A DNA stretch of 9,312 nucleotides. Origin: CAYLTX01 sp046545675. GTDB taxonomy: Bacteria; Myxococcota_A; Bradymonadia; Bradymonadales; Bradymonadaceae. Positions 8,605-9,312 of this stretch are shown in pieces. The notes under the pieces were generated by a model. That model ran no database searches. It worked only from the letters and a program-made list of their open reading frames with translations, and was not told the DNA's origin. The stretch spans positions 1-9,312 of the forward strand of contig JBKGZI010000237.1 of the NCBI GenBank assembly GCA_046545675.1, given 5' to 3'. The stretch's first letter is position 1; every line of letters begins with the position of its first letter. The translations under genes and the position numbers were made by a program.

Positions 8605-8832
8605 GGTTATTGAGCAGCCCCTCCGTCGAGCGCTGTACAACGCGCTCGACACCTCCCCATCGCGCAAAGCAGCGCGCGATAGGGAGGAACTCAAAGCCGA
8701 TCGGTGGCGTGGCTGCTTGCCGTTCGAATCACGACGCGGCAGCTTTCTGAACCTACGAAAAGCAACCCTTGCGCGATCTGGCAGGGAGGTGGTGAGCGAA
8801 GTACGCGAACCGGAGGGGTTTCCTCAACAATC
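8605..8832. mobile_element. MITE-like non-coding element with long hairpin-bearing inverted termini
   Basis: About 228 bp with imperfect terminal inverted repeats of roughly 60 bp. Matching blocks, left versus right: TTGAG (8610-8614) with CTCAA (8823-8827); CCCCTCCG (8618-8625) with CGGAGGGG (8811-8818); CACCTCCC (8650-8657) with GGGAGGTG (8784-8791); ATCGCGCAA (8659-8667) with TTGCGCGAT (8769-8777). Between the CCCCTCCG and CACCTCCC blocks each terminus holds its own short dyad (left arms GTCGAGCGC 8625-8633 and GCGCTCGAC 8642-8650; the right one is weaker). No transposase or convincing frame lies inside. I see no clear target-site duplication. It resembles non-autonomous mobile repeats found between genes; the class is inference. 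It occupies most of the 8458-8839 stretch that has no gene. Confidence 0.7.
8652..8687. repeat. 14-bp-arm hairpin inside the mobile element
   Basis: CCTCCCCATCGCGC (8652-8665) and GCGCGATAGGGAGG (8674-8687) form a stem of 14 pairs with one mismatch (C8658/A8681) and an 8-base loop. The left arm overlaps the element's left inverted terminus, so this sequence can pair either locally or with the far terminus. It lacks a T tract and is therefore not called a terminator. Confidence 0.85.
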
Positions 8833-8839
8833 ATTGAAA

Positions 8840-9094
8840 CTAGGCAATAAGTAGTCCTTGGTCATCGCCTGGATGTGGCTCGAGCAGGCCATCGTCGCCC
8901 AGACCGAGCTCGACGCCGTCCTCAACCTGCACGCGCATGTCACTGAGTTCGACGCCCTCCATTTCGAACTGGTCGGGGTATACCGTGCGCTTGGCTTGGA
9001 AGACGCCCTCCTGATCGACTGGAATCCCGCCACCACATCCGACCAGGAGTATGAGAAGTACGGCCAAGAAAGCGGATCGAAGGTTCGGCATCAT
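8840..9094 (-). CDS. Small lipoprotein with a chimeric C-terminus (probably truncated)
   Basis: An 84-residue frame. Residues 1-19 are a clear lipoprotein signal (basic MMPNLRSA, hydrophobic AVLLILL, lipobox LLVGC, Cys20). Residues 21-60 (for example VFQAKRTVYPDQFEMEGVEL) look like a normal periplasmic chain of unknown family. From residue 61 on (VELGLGDDGLLEPHPGDD) the protein is the antisense translation of the 57-bp acyl-CoA dehydrogenase fragment, then a few bases of unrelated sequence to TAG at 8840. The original 3' part has thus been replaced, and the native protein was probably longer. ATG 9094 (or 9091) is chosen because the signal peptide begins there; an in-frame GTG at 9145 would add an unlikely charged leader. 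The ribosome-binding site is weak. A minus-strand TAAAAT (9150-9155) could be a -10 box. Confidence 0.6.
   Translation of the reverse strand: MMPNLRSAFLAVLLILLVGCGGGIPVDQEGVFQAKRTVYPDQFEMEGVELSDMRVQVEDGVELGLGDDGLLEPHPGDDQGLLIA
8859..8915 (+). repeat. 57-bp exact repeat, inserted copy
   Basis: Identical to 5868-5924. Here it is out of its gene context: no dehydrogenase sequence flanks it on either side, and on the minus strand it supplies residues 61 onward of the small lipoprotein frame. Its left end lies 26 bases right of the inverted-repeat element. Confidence 0.97.
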
Positions 9095-9178
9095 GGCATT
9101 TTTCGGTTCCGGGCGGTGTTCGAGTAAAAGGGCAGATCCCAGCACTCGTATTTTAAGATGCTCGGTCGGCCGGGGAGG

Positions 9179-9312
9179 TTACGCCGGCCCCGCTGAGGCC
9201 CCGTCCGGTGTGGCTACATACTCGGTGCCGAGGTCGATGACCCGGGGACGACGTCTAAGGGTGTGTTCATCGGCGGTAGGTTGGCGAGAGACCCCCTCCC
9301 CGCTTTTGCCGT
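9179..9312 (-). CDS. Possible 3' end of a gene running off the window
   Basis: On the minus strand one frame is open from the window edge to TAA (9179-9181), giving about 43 residues: GKSGEGVSRQPTADEH, then TLRRRPRVIDLGTEYVATPD and GASAGPA. The composition and codon choice look like ordinary coding sequence, and the position, 84 bases upstream of the small lipoprotein and in the same direction, suits a preceding gene. The fragment is too short to name a family, and a stop-free run of this length can occur by chance in GC-rich DNA. Confidence 0.35.
   Translation of the reverse strand, partial: GKSGEGVSRQPTADEHTLRRRPRVIDLGTEYVATPDGASAGPA

Noticed and set aside
8716..8742. GTTCGAATC resembling a tRNA T-loop inside the inverted-repeat element
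   Set aside because: The bases flanking the loop do not form a T-stem (only the closing G-C pairs), and no acceptor stem or anticodon arm can be built around it.
9168..9189. GGCCGG/CCGGCC inverted repeat and GGGGAGG/CCTCCCC pair near the right edge as a second mobile element
   Set aside because: Arms are short, GC-only and overlap a plausible coding frame; none of the other terminal blocks of the 8605-8832 element are present.

Overview
The window reads as high-GC chromosomal DNA from a predatory or soil/marine deltaproteobacterial-type lineage (Myxococcota, Bradymonadales-like). This is an inference. It rests on GC-rich codon use, three lipoproteins (two of them with long Asp-rich linkers after the lipobox), and a large lipoprotein that joins a choice-of-anchor-D-like Ig domain, a myxobacterial-style Cys-rich 'DGxxxNGCE' module and a Gly-rich beta-helix.

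Layout. Bases 1-632 hold gene debris: a 5'-truncated arylsulfotransferase-like fragment (125-424) and a short open frame that may be another remnant. Next on the minus strand is an intact lipoprotein of the PhoPQ-activated protein (PqaA) alpha/beta-hydrolase family (605-2101). The plus-strand gene at 2182-3051 is the C-terminal domain of a multihaem-cytochrome-type protein that has lost its haem-binding N-terminus. It converges on a nitronate monooxygenase family gene (3096-4070, minus). That gene is divergent from a full-length long-form (about 600 aa, DmdC-like) acyl-CoA dehydrogenase (4253-6082, plus). The two share a 182-bp promoter region and form the metabolic core of the window. Downstream is a 758-aa Gly-rich beta-helix lipoprotein (6181-8457).

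The right third is the most unusual part. The last ~87 bp of the acyl-CoA dehydrogenase locus, including 12 bases past its stop codon, recur as a ~90% identical copy just after the beta-helix lipoprotein (8479-8562), so that gene lies between direct repeats. A second piece of the same dehydrogenase gene, 57 bp and identical at every base, recurs at 8859-8915. There it forms, read antisense, most of the C-terminus of a small lipoprotein (8840-9094, minus). Between these two copies sits a ~228-bp non-coding element with long, hairpin-bearing terminal inverted repeats (8605-8832), which looks like a MITE-type or intergenic mobile repeat. The window ends in what is probably the 3' end of another minus-strand gene (9179-9312).

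Overall, two metabolic enzymes and two intact exported lipoproteins sit among truncated and chimeric gene ends. This suggests a rearrangement-prone accessory segment rather than one operon. No RNA gene, CRISPR array, transposase or integrase was found.
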